Source: Streptomyces sp. NBC_00250 (GTDB taxonomy: Bacteria; Actinomycetota; Actinomycetes; Streptomycetales; Streptomycetaceae). From it: a stretch of 64,000 bases of DNA. Shown in pieces: positions 22,740 through 33,670 of this stretch. Location of the stretch: NCBI RefSeq assembly GCF_036192275.1, contig NZ_CP108088.1:372001-436000 (forward strand), read 5' to 3'. The translations under genes were made by a program, and so were the position numbers. Below the pieces are notes generated by a model, which saw nothing but the letters and a program-made list of their open reading frames with translations, made no database searches and was not told the DNA's origin. How positions within the stretch are numbered: position 1 is the stretch's first letter; every line of letters starts with the position of its first letter.

Positions 22740-25730
22740 TTGTCGCTGTCGTACGGACCCGATGATCCCGCCCGCGAGCCCGCCCAGGAACCCTCCCGCG
22801 AACTCACCCGCCACTCCGCCGTCTTCCTCCCCGCCGATCCGCCCCGCGCCGGACGGATCGCCTTCTGGTCATCGGACGGCGACGACACGCTGCCGGACCT
22901 GGAAGCCACAACGACCGACCTCGGCAGCGGACTCGGTCTCACGGTCGTGGACGGGGAGAGCCTCCGGCCGGTGACCGTCCCCGCGTACTCCCTCTCCGTA
23001 CGGGACGCCCTGCCGCTCCTCGCCCGCGCCCGTTTCTCCGAAACCGCGGCCCCCGCGAGCGCCTTCTGGGGTGCCGCCACTCTCCTCGCCCTCGACCTCG
23101 TCGCACGCGGCCTGCTCCTGCCCGGCCTCACCCCCGGCGACGTCGACGCGTGGCGGGCCGGTCCGCTCGGGCCCGGCGAGCTTGCCGAACTGCGCACGCT
23201 CGCCGCGTCGATGCCGCCCGAGGCGCACGCCGTACCGCTCTCACCGGAGGAGCCGCTGCTCCTCCCCCAGCCCGAGGGCCTGCTGCGCGCCTTCGCCGAT
23301 GCCGTCGCGGACAGCCTGCCCCGTACCCCGGCGGCTCCGCTCGCGGCCGGCGGGCCCGCTTTCGCCGCCGACGAGCCGCAGCCGGTTCCCGAGCAGCGGG
23401 CGTGGGCCGCCGATGTGGCGGCGGTGCACGACGCGGGTGTCCGGCTCTCGCTCCGGCTCGAACTGCCGGGATTCAGCGCCGAGTCGGAGAAGGCGCCGGA
23501 CTTCCGGGCCGTGCTGCAGCTGCACGCCGTCGCCGATCCGACCCTGGTCGCGGACGCGGCGGAGGTGTGGGCGGGCTCCGGTCGGCCGGCGGCCGCGTTC
23601 GGCCCCCGGGCCCGGATGGACGCACTCCTCGCGCTCCGGCGCGCCGCGCGTGCCTGGCCCCCGCTGACCCCGCTCCTGACGGCGGCGGTACCCGACACCG
23701 TCGAACTCGTCGACGAGGAGGTCGCGGAGCTGCTCGGCGCGGCGGGCCGCGACCTCGCCGCGACGGGCGTCCAGGTCCACTGGCCGCGCGAACTCGCCGA
23801 CCGGCTGACGGCGAGTGCGGTGATCGGCCCGGTGGGCGGGGAGAAGCCCGCAGCGCAGGACTTCGTCGGCGACAAGGGCTCCGCCGAGGGGCTCGCCTCC
23901 CGCGAGAAGGGGTTCGGCTCCGACGAGGAGACCGAGGACGCTCGTTCCTCCTCCGTGCTCCCCTCCTTCCTCTCCGCCGACGCCCTGCTCGGCTTCAACT
24001 GGCGCTTCGCCGTGGGCGATCAGGAGCTGACCCGCGCCGAACTCGACCGGCTCGCGGAGGCCGGGCGGCCCCTGGTGCGCCTACGGGACCGCTGGGTTCT
24101 CGTCGACCCCGCCGAAGTACGCAGTGCCCGGGCGCAGCAGGACCGCACGGTGACCCCGGTGGACGCCCTCTCGGCCGTCCTCACCGGAACCACCGAGATC
24201 GACGGCCGGCCCGTGGAGGTGGCAGCGACCGGATGGCTGGAGCGGCTGCGGGAGCGGCTCACCGAACCCGAGGGCGGCCGCCCGGAGGTCTCCCAGCCCC
24301 CGGCACTCACCGCGACCCTGCGGGACTACCAGCTGCGCGGGCTCGACTGGCTGCACCGGATGACCTCTCTCGGCCTCGGCGGCTGTCTCGCGGACGACAT
24401 GGGGCTCGGCAAGACCATCACCGTCATCGCGCTGCATCTGCACCGGCAGTCCGACCCGGCGTCCGCGGGACCCACCCTCGTCGTCTGTCCGACCTCCCTC
24501 ATGGGCAACTGGCAGCGGGAGATCGAGAAGTTCGCGCCGGACACGCCGGTGCGCCGCTTCCACGGCGCCACCCGTGATCTGGAGGACCTCGCCGACGGCG
24601 GTTTCGTGCTCACCACGTACGGCACCATGCGGCTCGACGCGGCGCGGCTCGCCGCCCGGAGCTGGGGACTCGTGGTCGCGGACGAGGCTCAGCACGTCAA
24701 GAACCCGTACTCGGCGACGGCCAGGCAGCTGCGGACCATCGGGGCACGCGCCCGCGTGGCGCTGTCCGGCACACCGGTGGAGAACAACCTCTCCGAGCTG
24801 TGGGCGATCCTCGACTGGACCACGCCGGGTCTGCTGGGCAGCCTGGGCGCGTTCCGGACGCGGTTCGCCGCCGCCGTCGAGGGCGGCCGGGATCCGGCCG
24901 CCGCCGCGCGACTCGCCGCGCTGGTCCGCCCGTTCCTGCTGCGCCGCCGCAAGTCGGACCCCGGCATCGCACCCGAGCTGCCGCCGAAGACGGAGACCGA
25001 CCGGGCCGTCTCCCTGACGCCGGAACAGGCCGGTCTCTACGAGGCGGTCGTACGGGAGACCCTGGCGGCGATCTCCGAGGCCGAGGGCATGGCGCGGCGC
25101 GGCCTGGTCGTGAAGCTGCTGACCGGTCTCAAGCAGATCTGCAACCACCCGGCGCAGTACCTCAAGGAGGACCGTCCGAGGATCGAGGGCCGTTCGGGCA
25201 AGTTGGAGCTGCTCGACGAGCTGCTGGACACGATCCTCGCCGAGGGGGCGTGCACGCTGGTCTTCACCCAGTACGTGGGGATGGCCAGGCTCCTGGAGGC
25301 GCACCTCGCAGCGCGGGGCGTACGCACTCAGTTCCTGCACGGCGGGACACCGGTCGCCGAGCGCGAGGCGATGGTCGCGCGTTTCCAGGCAGGCGAGGTT
25401 CCGGTCTTCCTCCTCTCCTTGAAGGCCGCCGGTACGGGGCTCAACCTCACACGGGCGGAACACGTCGTGCACTACGACCGCTGGTGGAACCCGGCCGTGG
25501 AGGCGCAGGCCACCGACCGGGCGTACCGGATCGGGCAGGACCGCCCCGTGCAGGTCCACCGGCTGATCGCCGAGGGCACGATCGAGGACCGGATCGCCAC
25601 CATGCTCGACCGCAAGCGCGAGCTGGCGGACACCGTCCTCGGGACGGGCGGGGACACCCCGTCGGAGCTGACCGAACTGACCGATGCCGAGCTGGCGGAG
25701 CTCGTACGACTGCGGGGGGACGGACGATGA
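22740..25730 (+). CDS. SNF2-family DEAD/DEAH helicase
   Basis: This is a ~996-aa bacterial Swi2/Snf2 ATPase. The N-terminal ~500 residues are the bacterial SNF2-associated region. The motor follows: DDMGLGKTITV (motif I ~552), VVCPTSLMGNWQREIEKF, DEAQHVKN (motif II ~647), ALSGTPVEN (III), VFLLSLKAAGTGLNLT (V) and QATDRAYRIGQDRPV (VI ~922). It should move on duplex DNA or nucleoprotein. The TTG at 22740 is preferred because GAGGA lies five bases upstream; a TTG at 22728 is possible. It overlaps the SWIM gene by ATGA, which marks a functional pair. Confidence 0.92.
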   Translation: MSLSYGPDDPAREPAQEPSRELTRHSAVFLPADPPRAGRIAFWSSDGDDTLPDLEATTTDLGSGLGLTVVDGESLRPVTVPAYSLSVRDALPLLARARFSETAAPASAFWGAATLLALDLVARGLLLPGLTPGDVDAWRAGPLGPGELAELRTLAASMPPEAHAVPLSPEEPLLLPQPEGLLRAFADAVADSLPRTPAAPLAAGGPAFAADEPQPVPEQRAWAADVAAVHDAGVRLSLRLELPGFSAESEKAPDFRAVLQLHAVADPTLVADAAEVWAGSGRPAAAFGPRARMDALLALRRAARAWPPLTPLLTAAVPDTVELVDEEVAELLGAAGRDLAATGVQVHWPRELADRLTASAVIGPVGGEKPAAQDFVGDKGSAEGLASREKGFGSDEETEDARSSSVLPSFLSADALLGFNWRFAVGDQELTRAELDRLAEAGRPLVRLRDRWVLVDPAEVRSARAQQDRTVTPVDALSAVLTGTTEIDGRPVEVAATGWLERLRERLTEPEGGRPEVSQPPALTATLRDYQLRGLDWLHRMTSLGLGGCLADDMGLGKTITVIALHLHRQSDPASAGPTLVVCPTSLMGNWQREIEKFAPDTPVRRFHGATRDLEDLADGGFVLTTYGTMRLDAARLAARSWGLVVADEAQHVKNPYSATARQLRTIGARARVALSGTPVENNLSELWAILDWTTPGLLGSLGAFRTRFAAAVEGGRDPAAAARLAALVRPFLLRRRKSDPGIAPELPPKTETDRAVSLTPEQAGLYEAVVRETLAAISEAEGMARRGLVVKLLTGLKQICNHPAQYLKEDRPRIEGRSGKLELLDELLDTILAEGACTLVFTQYVGMARLLEAHLAARGVRTQFLHGGTPVAEREAMVARFQAGEVPVFLLSLKAAGTGLNLTRAEHVVHYDRWWNPAVEAQATDRAYRIGQDRPVQVHRLIAEGTIEDRIATMLDRKRELADTVLGTGGDTPSELTELTDAELAELVRLRGDGR

Positions 25731-27166
25731 GCGGGTACGGACACGAGGGCGAGGAGCGGACGTTCGCGGCGCTGCCGCCCTCGCAGGGTGCGGCCTTCGC
25801 CAGGACCTGGTGGGGCCTGGCGTGGCTGAAGGCCCTGGAGGACACCGCGCTCGACGGCCAGCAGCTCAAGGCGGGACGGCGGCACGCGCGCGCGGGGGCG
25901 GTGGGCGCCGTGTCGGTACGGCCCGGGCGCATCACCGCGGTCGTCAAGGACCGCGACGGCACGGCATACCGCAGCGACGTCTTGGTGCGGGAGTTCTCCG
26001 AGGAGGAGTGGGAGCGGCTCCTGGACCTCGCCGTGGACAGCGCGGGGCACATCGCCGCGCTCCTCGACCGCGAGATGCCGCCGCACCTGGTCGAGGACGC
26101 GGCGGCGGCCGGGCTCGATCTGCTGCCGGGAATCGGCGACCTCGACCCGGAGTGCGGCTGCGAGGCCTGGGACCACTGCCCGCACACGGCGGCGCTCTGC
26201 TACCAGGTGGCTCGGTTGCTCGACGAGGATCCCTTCGTCCTGCTGCTCATGCGGGGGCGCGGCGAGCGGACCCTGCTGGACCAGCTGCAGGCGCGCAGTA
26301 CGTCTCGGGCCGCGCGCGGCGGGCGGGGAGCGGACGACACGCCGGACACGGACGACGCCGAGGGCACCGGAGGGATGCCCGGCGTGTCGGCCGAGGAGGC
26401 CTACGCGGCCGGGTTCCTCCTGCCGCCGCTGCCCGCGCCTCCGGTCGCTCCGGCCTCGCCGGGCAGGTCACCGTCCTTGGACACGGAAACGGATCCGGAG
26501 CCCGGGGTCGACCCGGCGGCGCTGGAATTCCTCGCGTCGGACGCGGCGGGCCGCGCGTACCGGATGCTGGTCGAGGCGCTCGACTCCGGAGCGCCGGGCA
26601 GCGGCGCGCCGGTCGGCGTCGGTTCGCGCACCGGCATCGCGAGCAGTGGGGGTACGGGCGGTGGGCCGCCGCGTGCCGGGGGGACGAGCGGTGGGAGCGG
26701 CGTAGCCACGGCGCCGGTGCCGGCGCCTCCGCTGACGGTCGCTCAGGACGCGGTGCGGTTGGCCGCGGACTCCCCCGCACCGTGGATCGCGGCGCGTCTG
26801 GTCTCCGGCTCGGGCCGGACGCGGGCGGAGATGGACCTGGCCACGCGCGCGTGGCGCTTCGGGGGCGCTGCCGCCCTCGCCGTACTGGAGGAGGAGTGGA
26901 CGCCGGACACCGAGGCACTCGCCTGGGCGGCGGCCAGGCTCGCGGAGGCCTGGGAGGACGACGACCGGCCGGTGCTACGACGGGCGGGCGGCGCGCGGTG
27001 GACGGTGGTGGGCGCGGAGGCCCAGCTGCGGCTCGGCGAGGACGGGCGCTGGTGGCCTTACCTCAAGTCCGGTGCGCGGTGGTCCCCCGCCGGTCCGCCG
27101 GACCGCGATCCGGCGACGGCCCTCGCGACGGCCTTCGCCGCCGGTCCTAATGGAGCGGGTGGCTGA
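25727..27166 (+). CDS. SWIM zinc-finger protein partnered with the SNF2 helicase
   Basis: This is a 479-aa protein with a SWIM zinc finger (CxC-x5-CxH: ECGCEAWDHCPH, ~143) after an N-terminal domain beginning RTFAALPPSQGAAFARTWWGLAWLKALED. A Gly/Pro-rich linker (~210-340) and a C-terminal domain (WIAARLVSGSGRTRAEMDLATRAWRF) follow. SWIM fingers bind DNA or protein, and SNF2/SWIM pairs are common in actinobacteria. It starts within the stop of the helicase gene (ATGA), so the two should act together. Its last 20 bases overlap the convergent gene at 27147. Confidence 0.88.
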   Translation: MSGYGHEGEERTFAALPPSQGAAFARTWWGLAWLKALEDTALDGQQLKAGRRHARAGAVGAVSVRPGRITAVVKDRDGTAYRSDVLVREFSEEEWERLLDLAVDSAGHIAALLDREMPPHLVEDAAAAGLDLLPGIGDLDPECGCEAWDHCPHTAALCYQVARLLDEDPFVLLLMRGRGERTLLDQLQARSTSRAARGGRGADDTPDTDDAEGTGGMPGVSAEEAYAAGFLLPPLPAPPVAPASPGRSPSLDTETDPEPGVDPAALEFLASDAAGRAYRMLVEALDSGAPGSGAPVGVGSRTGIASSGGTGGGPPRAGGTSGGSGVATAPVPAPPLTVAQDAVRLAADSPAPWIAARLVSGSGRTRAEMDLATRAWRFGGAAALAVLEEEWTPDTEALAWAAARLAEAWEDDDRPVLRRAGGARWTVVGAEAQLRLGEDGRWWPYLKSGARWSPAGPPDRDPATALATAFAAGPNGAGG

Positions 27167-28385
27167 GCGTGCCGCCGCCGGCGGAGGGCGCGACGAGGCT
27201 GCAGGCGACGGTGTCCGAACCGAGGAGGTAGCTCGTCCGGTACGGGTACTGGACGAAGGTGGTCCAGCGCGTGCCGAGCGGTTGCCGTGCGGCCTTGCGG
27301 CGCAGCGGTTCGCGGCACAGCAGGGTGGCCGACTCGCGGATCGCCGCGTCCGTCGCGTGGAGACCGGTGAGACGGAGCCGGGCGACGAGTTCGGCGTTGT
27401 GCGGCGTGTCGCAGGAGCGCCGGACGGCGGTGCCCGGCGCGTCGCGGTCGATGTCGAAGCAGTCACCGGCGTGCAGCTCCTCGAAGGAGACGGGCCGGGG
27501 GGAGCCACCGCCGCCGCCCGCCGCGGAGCCGGTGGGCCGGGGCCGGGTGGTGGTGCTCTCGGCGCCGGACGGCGACGCGGACGTGCCCTCCCCGGGGGAA
27601 GCCGACCGGCGGGGGGACTCGCTACGTCTCCGCGTACCGCCCGAGGTCACGTCGGCGGTCGGCGTGTCGGCGGTGCGGGTGCCGACTGCCCCGGTGTCAC
27701 CCGTGCGCGTGTCGGCCGAGGCGCCACCCGGCGGGGTGGTCTCGGGCCGGCCGTCGCCGGTGACCACGGGCGACGGCACGCCGACCGCGTCACCGCCCGG
27801 ACCTCCGGCCGTGGAGAGGCTCTGCTCGGTTCCGCCCCGAGCGGCCAGGAAAGCGGTCGCCACGAGCGCGGCCACGAGCAGCGGGACGAGCGGCACGCCG
27901 AACCGATGGGCACGGCGGGCGGCCGGTCCTGGGCGGGGCGCGCCGAGCCGGACGAGGCGGGGCGACCAACCGGACTCGGAACCGGACCGCGGAGGTGCGG
28001 CGGGCCGGATCCCGGAGCTCGTACCGGAGGCACTGTGCGGACCGGAAGCACCGCGCGGACCGGGCGCGTCGAGCGGGCCGGGCGCGTCGAGCGGGCCGGA
28101 GGCGCTGAGCGAGTCCTCCGCGTCGTGCGGGTCGGGCACGCCGAGCCGGTCCGAGGGGGCGGGCAGGTCGGAGCCGGCGAACGGGTCGGACTGGCCGGGC
28201 GGGTCGGGTTCGCCCGGCCCGCGGTCCGGCGGCGGGGCGGCTGGCGACGGGTGTGGCACAAGGTCAAGATTCGCCGCTCGACGGCTCCGCTGCCACCCCT
28301 TTGGGAACGCCGAGCGGGGCCTGTACGGAAACGTGACCATCGCCGACCGCGCTCCCGCCCCCCGCTCCTTCCGTCGCCCCGTCAC
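27147..28385 (-). CDS. Single-pass membrane protein with septum-formation-like extracellular domain
   Basis: The product has a Pro/Asp-rich cytoplasmic N-terminus, one membrane helix (FGVPLVPLLVAALVATAFLAA), a Thr/Ser/Pro-rich stalk and a C-terminal domain with paired cysteines. That domain begins FEELHAGDCFDID and continues RRSCDTPHNAELVAR, a pattern typical of the actinobacterial septum-formation (Septum_form) family. The cellular role is unknown. The start is uncertain: the ATG-equivalent at 28385 lies ten bases after the folD stop, but residues 1-42 look non-coding and a GTG at 28259 may be the real start. The 3' end overlaps the convergent SWIM gene by 20 bases. Confidence 0.7.
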   Translation of the reverse strand: MTGRRKERGAGARSAMVTFPYRPRSAFPKGWQRSRRAANLDLVPHPSPAAPPPDRGPGEPDPPGQSDPFAGSDLPAPSDRLGVPDPHDAEDSLSASGPLDAPGPLDAPGPRGASGPHSASGTSSGIRPAAPPRSGSESGWSPRLVRLGAPRPGPAARRAHRFGVPLVPLLVAALVATAFLAARGGTEQSLSTAGGPGGDAVGVPSPVVTGDGRPETTPPGGASADTRTGDTGAVGTRTADTPTADVTSGGTRRRSESPRRSASPGEGTSASPSGAESTTTRPRPTGSAAGGGGGSPRPVSFEELHAGDCFDIDRDAPGTAVRRSCDTPHNAELVARLRLTGLHATDAAIRESATLLCREPLRRKAARQPLGTRWTTFVQYPYRTSYLLGSDTVACSLVAPSAGGGTLSHPLH

Positions 28386-28394
28386 GAACCGCCC

Positions 28395-29249
28395 CTACAG
28401 GCCGAGCTGACGCTCCGCGCCCTCGACCGTCTGGGCGAGGAGCACGGCGATGGTCATGGGGCCGACACCGCCGGGGACCGGGGTGATGAGGGAGGCGCGC
28501 TCGGCGGCCGAGGCGAAGTCGACGTCGCCGACGTTGCCCGGGTTGTAGCCGGCGTCGACGACGACGGCGCCGGGCTTGATGTCCGCGCCCTTGATGAAGT
28601 TCGGCTTGCCGACGGCAGCCACGAGGACATCGGCCTCGCGGACCACGGAGGAGAGGTCCTCGGTGCGGGAGTGGCAGTAGGTGACGGTGGCGTCGCGGCC
28701 GAGGAGGAGCAGCCCGGCCGGCTTGCCGAGGATGGCGCTGCGGCCGACGACGACCGCGCGCTTGCCCCGGAGTTCGACGTCGTAGGCGTCGAGGAGGCGC
28801 ATGATGCCGCCGGGCGTGCAGGAGACGAAGCCGGGCAGGCCGAATCCCATGGCCGCGAAGGAGGCCATGGTGACGCCGTCGACGTCCTTCTCCGGGGCGA
28901 TGGCCTCGAAGGCGGCGCGTTCGTCGATGTGCGGGCCGACGGGGTGCTGGAGGAGGATGCCGTGGACCTCGGGGTCCTCGGAGAGCGCGGTGATCGCGGC
29001 GACGAGTTCCTCGGTCGTCGTGGAGGCGGGGAGCTCGACGTGCTTGGAGCGGATTCCGGCCTTCGCGCAGCGGTTCTGCTTCATCTTCACGTACGTCACG
29101 GAGGCCGGGTCCGCGCCGACCAGGACGGTCGCGAGGCACGGGGTGACGCCGGTGCGGCGGGTGATCTCGGCGGCCCGGGCGGCGGTCTCCTCGACCGTAC
29201 GGCGGGCGAGGGCCGTGCCGTCCATGAGGGCGGCGGTGCTGGTGGACAT
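28395..29249 (-). CDS. folD: Bifunctional methylenetetrahydrofolate dehydrogenase/cyclohydrolase
   Basis: FolD interconverts 5,10-methylene-THF, methenyl-THF and 10-formyl-THF in one-carbon metabolism. This 284-aa copy has the catalytic lysine in SVTYVKMKQNRC, the substrate signature GILLQHPVGPHID, KDVDGVT, the NADP loop VVGRSAILGKPAGLLLLGRDATVTYCHSRT and the terminal PGGVGPMTIAVLL. The ATG at 29249 follows AGGAG. Upstream is a ZTP riboswitch, so expression should rise when 10-formyl-THF is short. Confidence 0.97.
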   Translation of the reverse strand: MSTSTAALMDGTALARRTVEETAARAAEITRRTGVTPCLATVLVGADPASVTYVKMKQNRCAKAGIRSKHVELPASTTTEELVAAITALSEDPEVHGILLQHPVGPHIDERAAFEAIAPEKDVDGVTMASFAAMGFGLPGFVSCTPGGIMRLLDAYDVELRGKRAVVVGRSAILGKPAGLLLLGRDATVTYCHSRTEDLSSVVREADVLVAAVGKPNFIKGADIKPGAVVVDAGYNPGNVGDVDFASAAERASLITPVPGGVGPMTIAVLLAQTVEGAERQLGL

Positions 29250-29282
29250 GGCAACTCCTGGGCGTCGTCTCTGACCGGTGAT

Positions 29283-29389
29283 TCGCCCAGGCGCACGGCA
29301 TCGGTACGGTCGCGCCGGTGGAGCACGCTCCCGCCGGGCCGCTCCCCGGTGGTGATCCACCTCAAGCGCCAGTCACGGCCCGAGCCCTA
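29283..29389 (-). promoter_or_regulatory. ZTP (pfl motif) riboswitch controlling folD
   Basis: The minus-strand leader carries the hallmarks of the pfl RNA: CGTGACTGGCG, then a hairpin GGTGGATCACCACC leading into GGGGAGCG, and 3' GTGCGCCTGGGCGA. These are the conserved strands of the ZTP/ZMP aptamer, and folD is a classic target. The last element, CCTGGGCG (29285-29292), is complementary to CGCCCAGG (29256-29263), which runs into the folD ribosome site. This suggests control of translation initiation by competition between the aptamer pseudoknot and an RBS-masking stem. The match is from memory of the consensus, not a covariance search. Confidence 0.85.
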
Positions 29390-29520
29390 CTGTACGTGAG
29401 CGGTCGGGGGCCGGTCCCGGACAGGGTGCGCATGACCGGGTGCCCGGCCGCTTGTCGACGGCGTCCCCGCGCATCACGATGAGCCCGACGGGCCGGGACG
29501 ACCTCGACGAGGAGGCCGAG

Positions 29521-30963
29521 TTGAGCGATACGTGGGTGGCCGGGCGGGCGGAGACGGCGGATTCACGCCGAGGGGATCCTGGCCCCGGGGAGGCGCTCGC
29601 CGGCCTCGGGGAGGCACCATCCGCCCCCGGAGAGACGTCCTCCAGGCCCTGTGGGGCATCCACCGGGCCCGGTCAGGCATCCTCCGACCCCGGTCATGCA
29701 ACCACCGGGCCTGGTGATGCGTTCTCCGGTCCCGATGGGGCGTCCGACGACTCGCCCCGGTCCCTCACCTCCGGGCAGGTCCGGCCGCTGGTCGCCGCGT
29801 CGTGGCGGCGCTCCGCACGCGCGCGCGTGAGCCCGGACGGCGCGGCCCGGGTGGAGCTGGACGAGGACGAGCTCGCCGCGTACCGGGAGGGCCATCCGCT
29901 GGCGGCGGCGATGCCGGTGATCCGGGAGCTGATGGGGGCGTACGCGACGGACGGGGAGCATCTGCTCGCGGTCTGCGACGCCGCCGGGCGGATGCTGTGG
30001 GTCGAGGGTCACCCGGCGACACTGCGCAAGGCGCGGGGGATGAACTTCGTGGCCGGGGCGCGCTGGTCGGAGGCGGCGGCGGGGACGAACGCGCCCGGGA
30101 CCGCCCTCGCCGTCGACCGCCCGGTGCAGGTGGTCGCAGCCGAACACTTCCGGCACCCGGTGCGGGCGTGGACGTGCGCCGCCGCGCCCGTGCACGATCC
30201 GCGCAGCGGGCGGGTGCTCGGCGCGGTCGACATCACGGGCGGGCGGCGGCTCGCGCACCCGCACAGTCTCGGCTTCGTCCAGGCGGTGGCGCGGGCGGCC
30301 GAGTCACAGCTGGCGCTTCTCGGGCCGGTCCCGGAGGCGGGCAGGCTCAGCCTCGCGGCGCTGGGACGCGACGAGGCGCTGCTCTCGACCGGCGGCCGGC
30401 GGATCCGGCTGAGCCGCCGCCACAGCGAGATCCTGGTGCTGCTCGCGCACCGCCCGGAGGGAGTGGGCGGCGAGGAGCTCCTCATGCTGCTCTACGAGGA
30501 CGAGTCGGTCACTCCGGTGACGTTGCGGGCGGAGTTGTCCCGGCTGCGGGCGCTGCTGGGTCCGGATCTGGTGCGGTCGCGTCCGTACCGCCTTGCGGGT
30601 GTGGTGGACGCGGACTTCGCGGCGGTGGACCGGCGGCTCGCCTCGGGGGGCGTGGCGGCGGCGGCCGGGGAGTACGCGGGTCCGCTGTTGCCCTCCTCGT
30701 CCGCCCCCGGGGTCGTACGGCTGCGGGAGCGGCTCGCGGACCGGCTGCGGGCGGCGCTCGTGGACAGGGGCGATCCGGGGCTGCTCGCCGACTGGGCGTA
30801 CAGCGCCTGGGGCGAGGACGATCGGGTCGTCTGGCACGCGTTGTGCGCGGCGGTTCCGGCGTCCCGACTCCCGCCCGTACGGGCACGCCTGGACGCGTTG
30901 GAGGCGGAACTGTCCGCCGGCGCAACGGTCTTGCAACGTCCGGGTCCGCACACTCGCCGGTGA
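29521..30963 (+). CDS. GAF-domain transcriptional regulator (AcoR-like sensor with winged-helix output)
   Basis: This is a ~480-aa regulator. A Gly/Ser/Pro low-complexity head is followed by [20 protein letters not shown] and a GAF domain ([75 protein letters not shown]) of the AcoR type. The C-terminus has a winged-helix region ([42 protein letters not shown]). It has no sigma-54 AAA+ domain. It lies 44 bases before the aldehyde dehydrogenase gene and probably activates it in response to an alcohol or aldehyde. The TTG at 29521 has GAGGAGG upstream; an ATG at 29479 and a GTG at 29440 are alternatives. Confidence 0.8.
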   Translation: MSDTWVAGRAETADSRRGDPGPGEALAGLGEAPSAPGETSSRPCGASTGPGQASSDPGHATTGPGDAFSGPDGASDDSPRSLTSGQVRPLVAASWRRSARARVSPDGAARVELDEDELAAYREGHPLAAAMPVIRELMGAYATDGEHLLAVCDAAGRMLWVEGHPATLRKARGMNFVAGARWSEAAAGTNAPGTALAVDRPVQVVAAEHFRHPVRAWTCAAAPVHDPRSGRVLGAVDITGGRRLAHPHSLGFVQAVARAAESQLALLGPVPEAGRLSLAALGRDEALLSTGGRRIRLSRRHSEILVLLAHRPEGVGGEELLMLLYEDESVTPVTLRAELSRLRALLGPDLVRSRPYRLAGVVDADFAAVDRRLASGGVAAAAGEYAGPLLPSSSAPGVVRLRERLADRLRAALVDRGDPGLLADWAYSAWGEDDRVVWHALCAAVPASRLPPVRARLDALEAELSAGATVLQRPGPHTRR

Positions 30964-31007
30964 GTGCCGGTCAGGGACGGCCGGCGCGTCCCAGGGAGGC
31001 CATGCCC

Positions 31008-32531
<1,524 letters not shown>

Positions 32532-33071
32532 GAATACAGAGAGACGCCTGGCCCGGGTTCCGGCCGGGCAGGCGCCTCCCGCTGGTGGTGCGGCGGAGCC
32601 GGCCCCACCGGCGAGACCGTCAGGATCGACCTACCGGAGGCGGGATGGACCGGTTCTCTGCGCCGGCTCGCGTATGACGGCGGTCGTTCCCGCTCACCGC
32701 CGCGGAGCAGTCCCGGATTCCCACCGGGTGCACAAGCCGCTCGACCCGCGCGAATCCGTCCGACCCGTTCAGTGAGGGGTGCTCGCCCCAGACCGTGATG
32801 CCCTGGACCGTGGCCTCCGGACGCCCGGGCCCGAACGCCGGAGCGCCTCGCGCAGCCGGTCGCCGGCCGTCGCGCGGCACTGGGCCACCGCCGAGACGTG
32901 AGCGGAGTAGCGGCCCCGAGTTCCCCGCGGGGCGTCCCCCCAGGCCAGAACGGCCCACAACGCCGCCCGGCGCAGCCGGGCCTCGGCGGTGGGGCGGAGC
33001 AGTCCGATTTCCTCAGGCCAAGCACTCAAGATCAGCGGCCTGCACACCGCAGAGGCCCCACGGAGGACCTC
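32532..33071. other. Gap after exaC without a convincing gene
   Basis: These 540 bases hold the exaC terminator (32546-32573) and then GC-rich sequence with short frames on both strands. One minus-strand frame (32769-33047) contains a protein-like stretch TAEARLRRAALWAVLAWG, possibly the relic of a helical regulator, but it is too short to name. Confidence 0.5.
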
Positions 33072-33626
33072 TCAGCGCTCCGGTCGGTAGGTCGCGATGA
33101 TCACTCCGCTGCTCGTGGGCCGGGCACTCACCAGCTCCAACTTCTTCAGGGCGGCATCATCGGCGAACAGCTTCTTGCGCCCCTCACCGGCCACCACCGG
33201 GTGGATCAGCAGGACCAGTTCATCCAGGAGGTCCAGCTCCAGCAACGAGCGCACCAGCGTCGGGCTTCCCGCGATGGTGATGTTCTTCCCTTCGCCCGCC
33301 TTGAGCTCCTCGATCGCGGTCGCCAGCTCGCCACGGACGAGTGTGCTGTTCGCCCAGCCGTCGACGCTGTCCAGCGTGGAAGAGACCACGTACTTGGGCG
33401 AGCCGTTGATCCACTTGGCGAAGGCCGCGTCCTCCCCGCTGGTCACCGTCGGCCAGTACCCGGCCCACTCGGTGAACGTCACACGGCCCAGCAGGATCGC
33501 GTCGGCCGTCTCCAGCGTCTCCGCCAGCGCGGCGCCCATCTCCTCGTCGAAGGCGAACTGCCACTCGTTCGGCGACTGGGCGACACCGTCGAGCGAGACG
33601 AACAGACCGGAAACGACCTTGCGCAT
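33072..33626 (-). CDS. Dihydrofolate-reductase-family protein (RibD C-terminal type)
   Basis: This is a 184-aa protein of the DHFR/RibD reductase fold (KVVSGLFVSLDGVAQSP, ADAILLGRVTFTEWAGYWP, GKNITIAGSPTLVRSLLELDLLDELVLLIHPVVAGEG). It probably uses NADPH; the substrate is unknown and trimethoprim-type DHFR function is unlikely. The ATG at 33626 has a perfect GGAGGAA site. It precedes nothing on its strand and is downstream of the AraC-type regulator by 45 bases, so a two-gene unit is likely. Confidence 0.88.
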   Translation of the reverse strand: MRKVVSGLFVSLDGVAQSPNEWQFAFDEEMGAALAETLETADAILLGRVTFTEWAGYWPTVTSGEDAAFAKWINGSPKYVVSSTLDSVDGWANSTLVRGELATAIEELKAGEGKNITIAGSPTLVRSLLELDLLDELVLLIHPVVAGEGRKKLFADDAALKKLELVSARPTSSGVIIATYRPER

Positions 33627-33670
33627 GATTCCTCCATGATACGTACGGGTTTGTCGCTGCGTCAGGAAGG

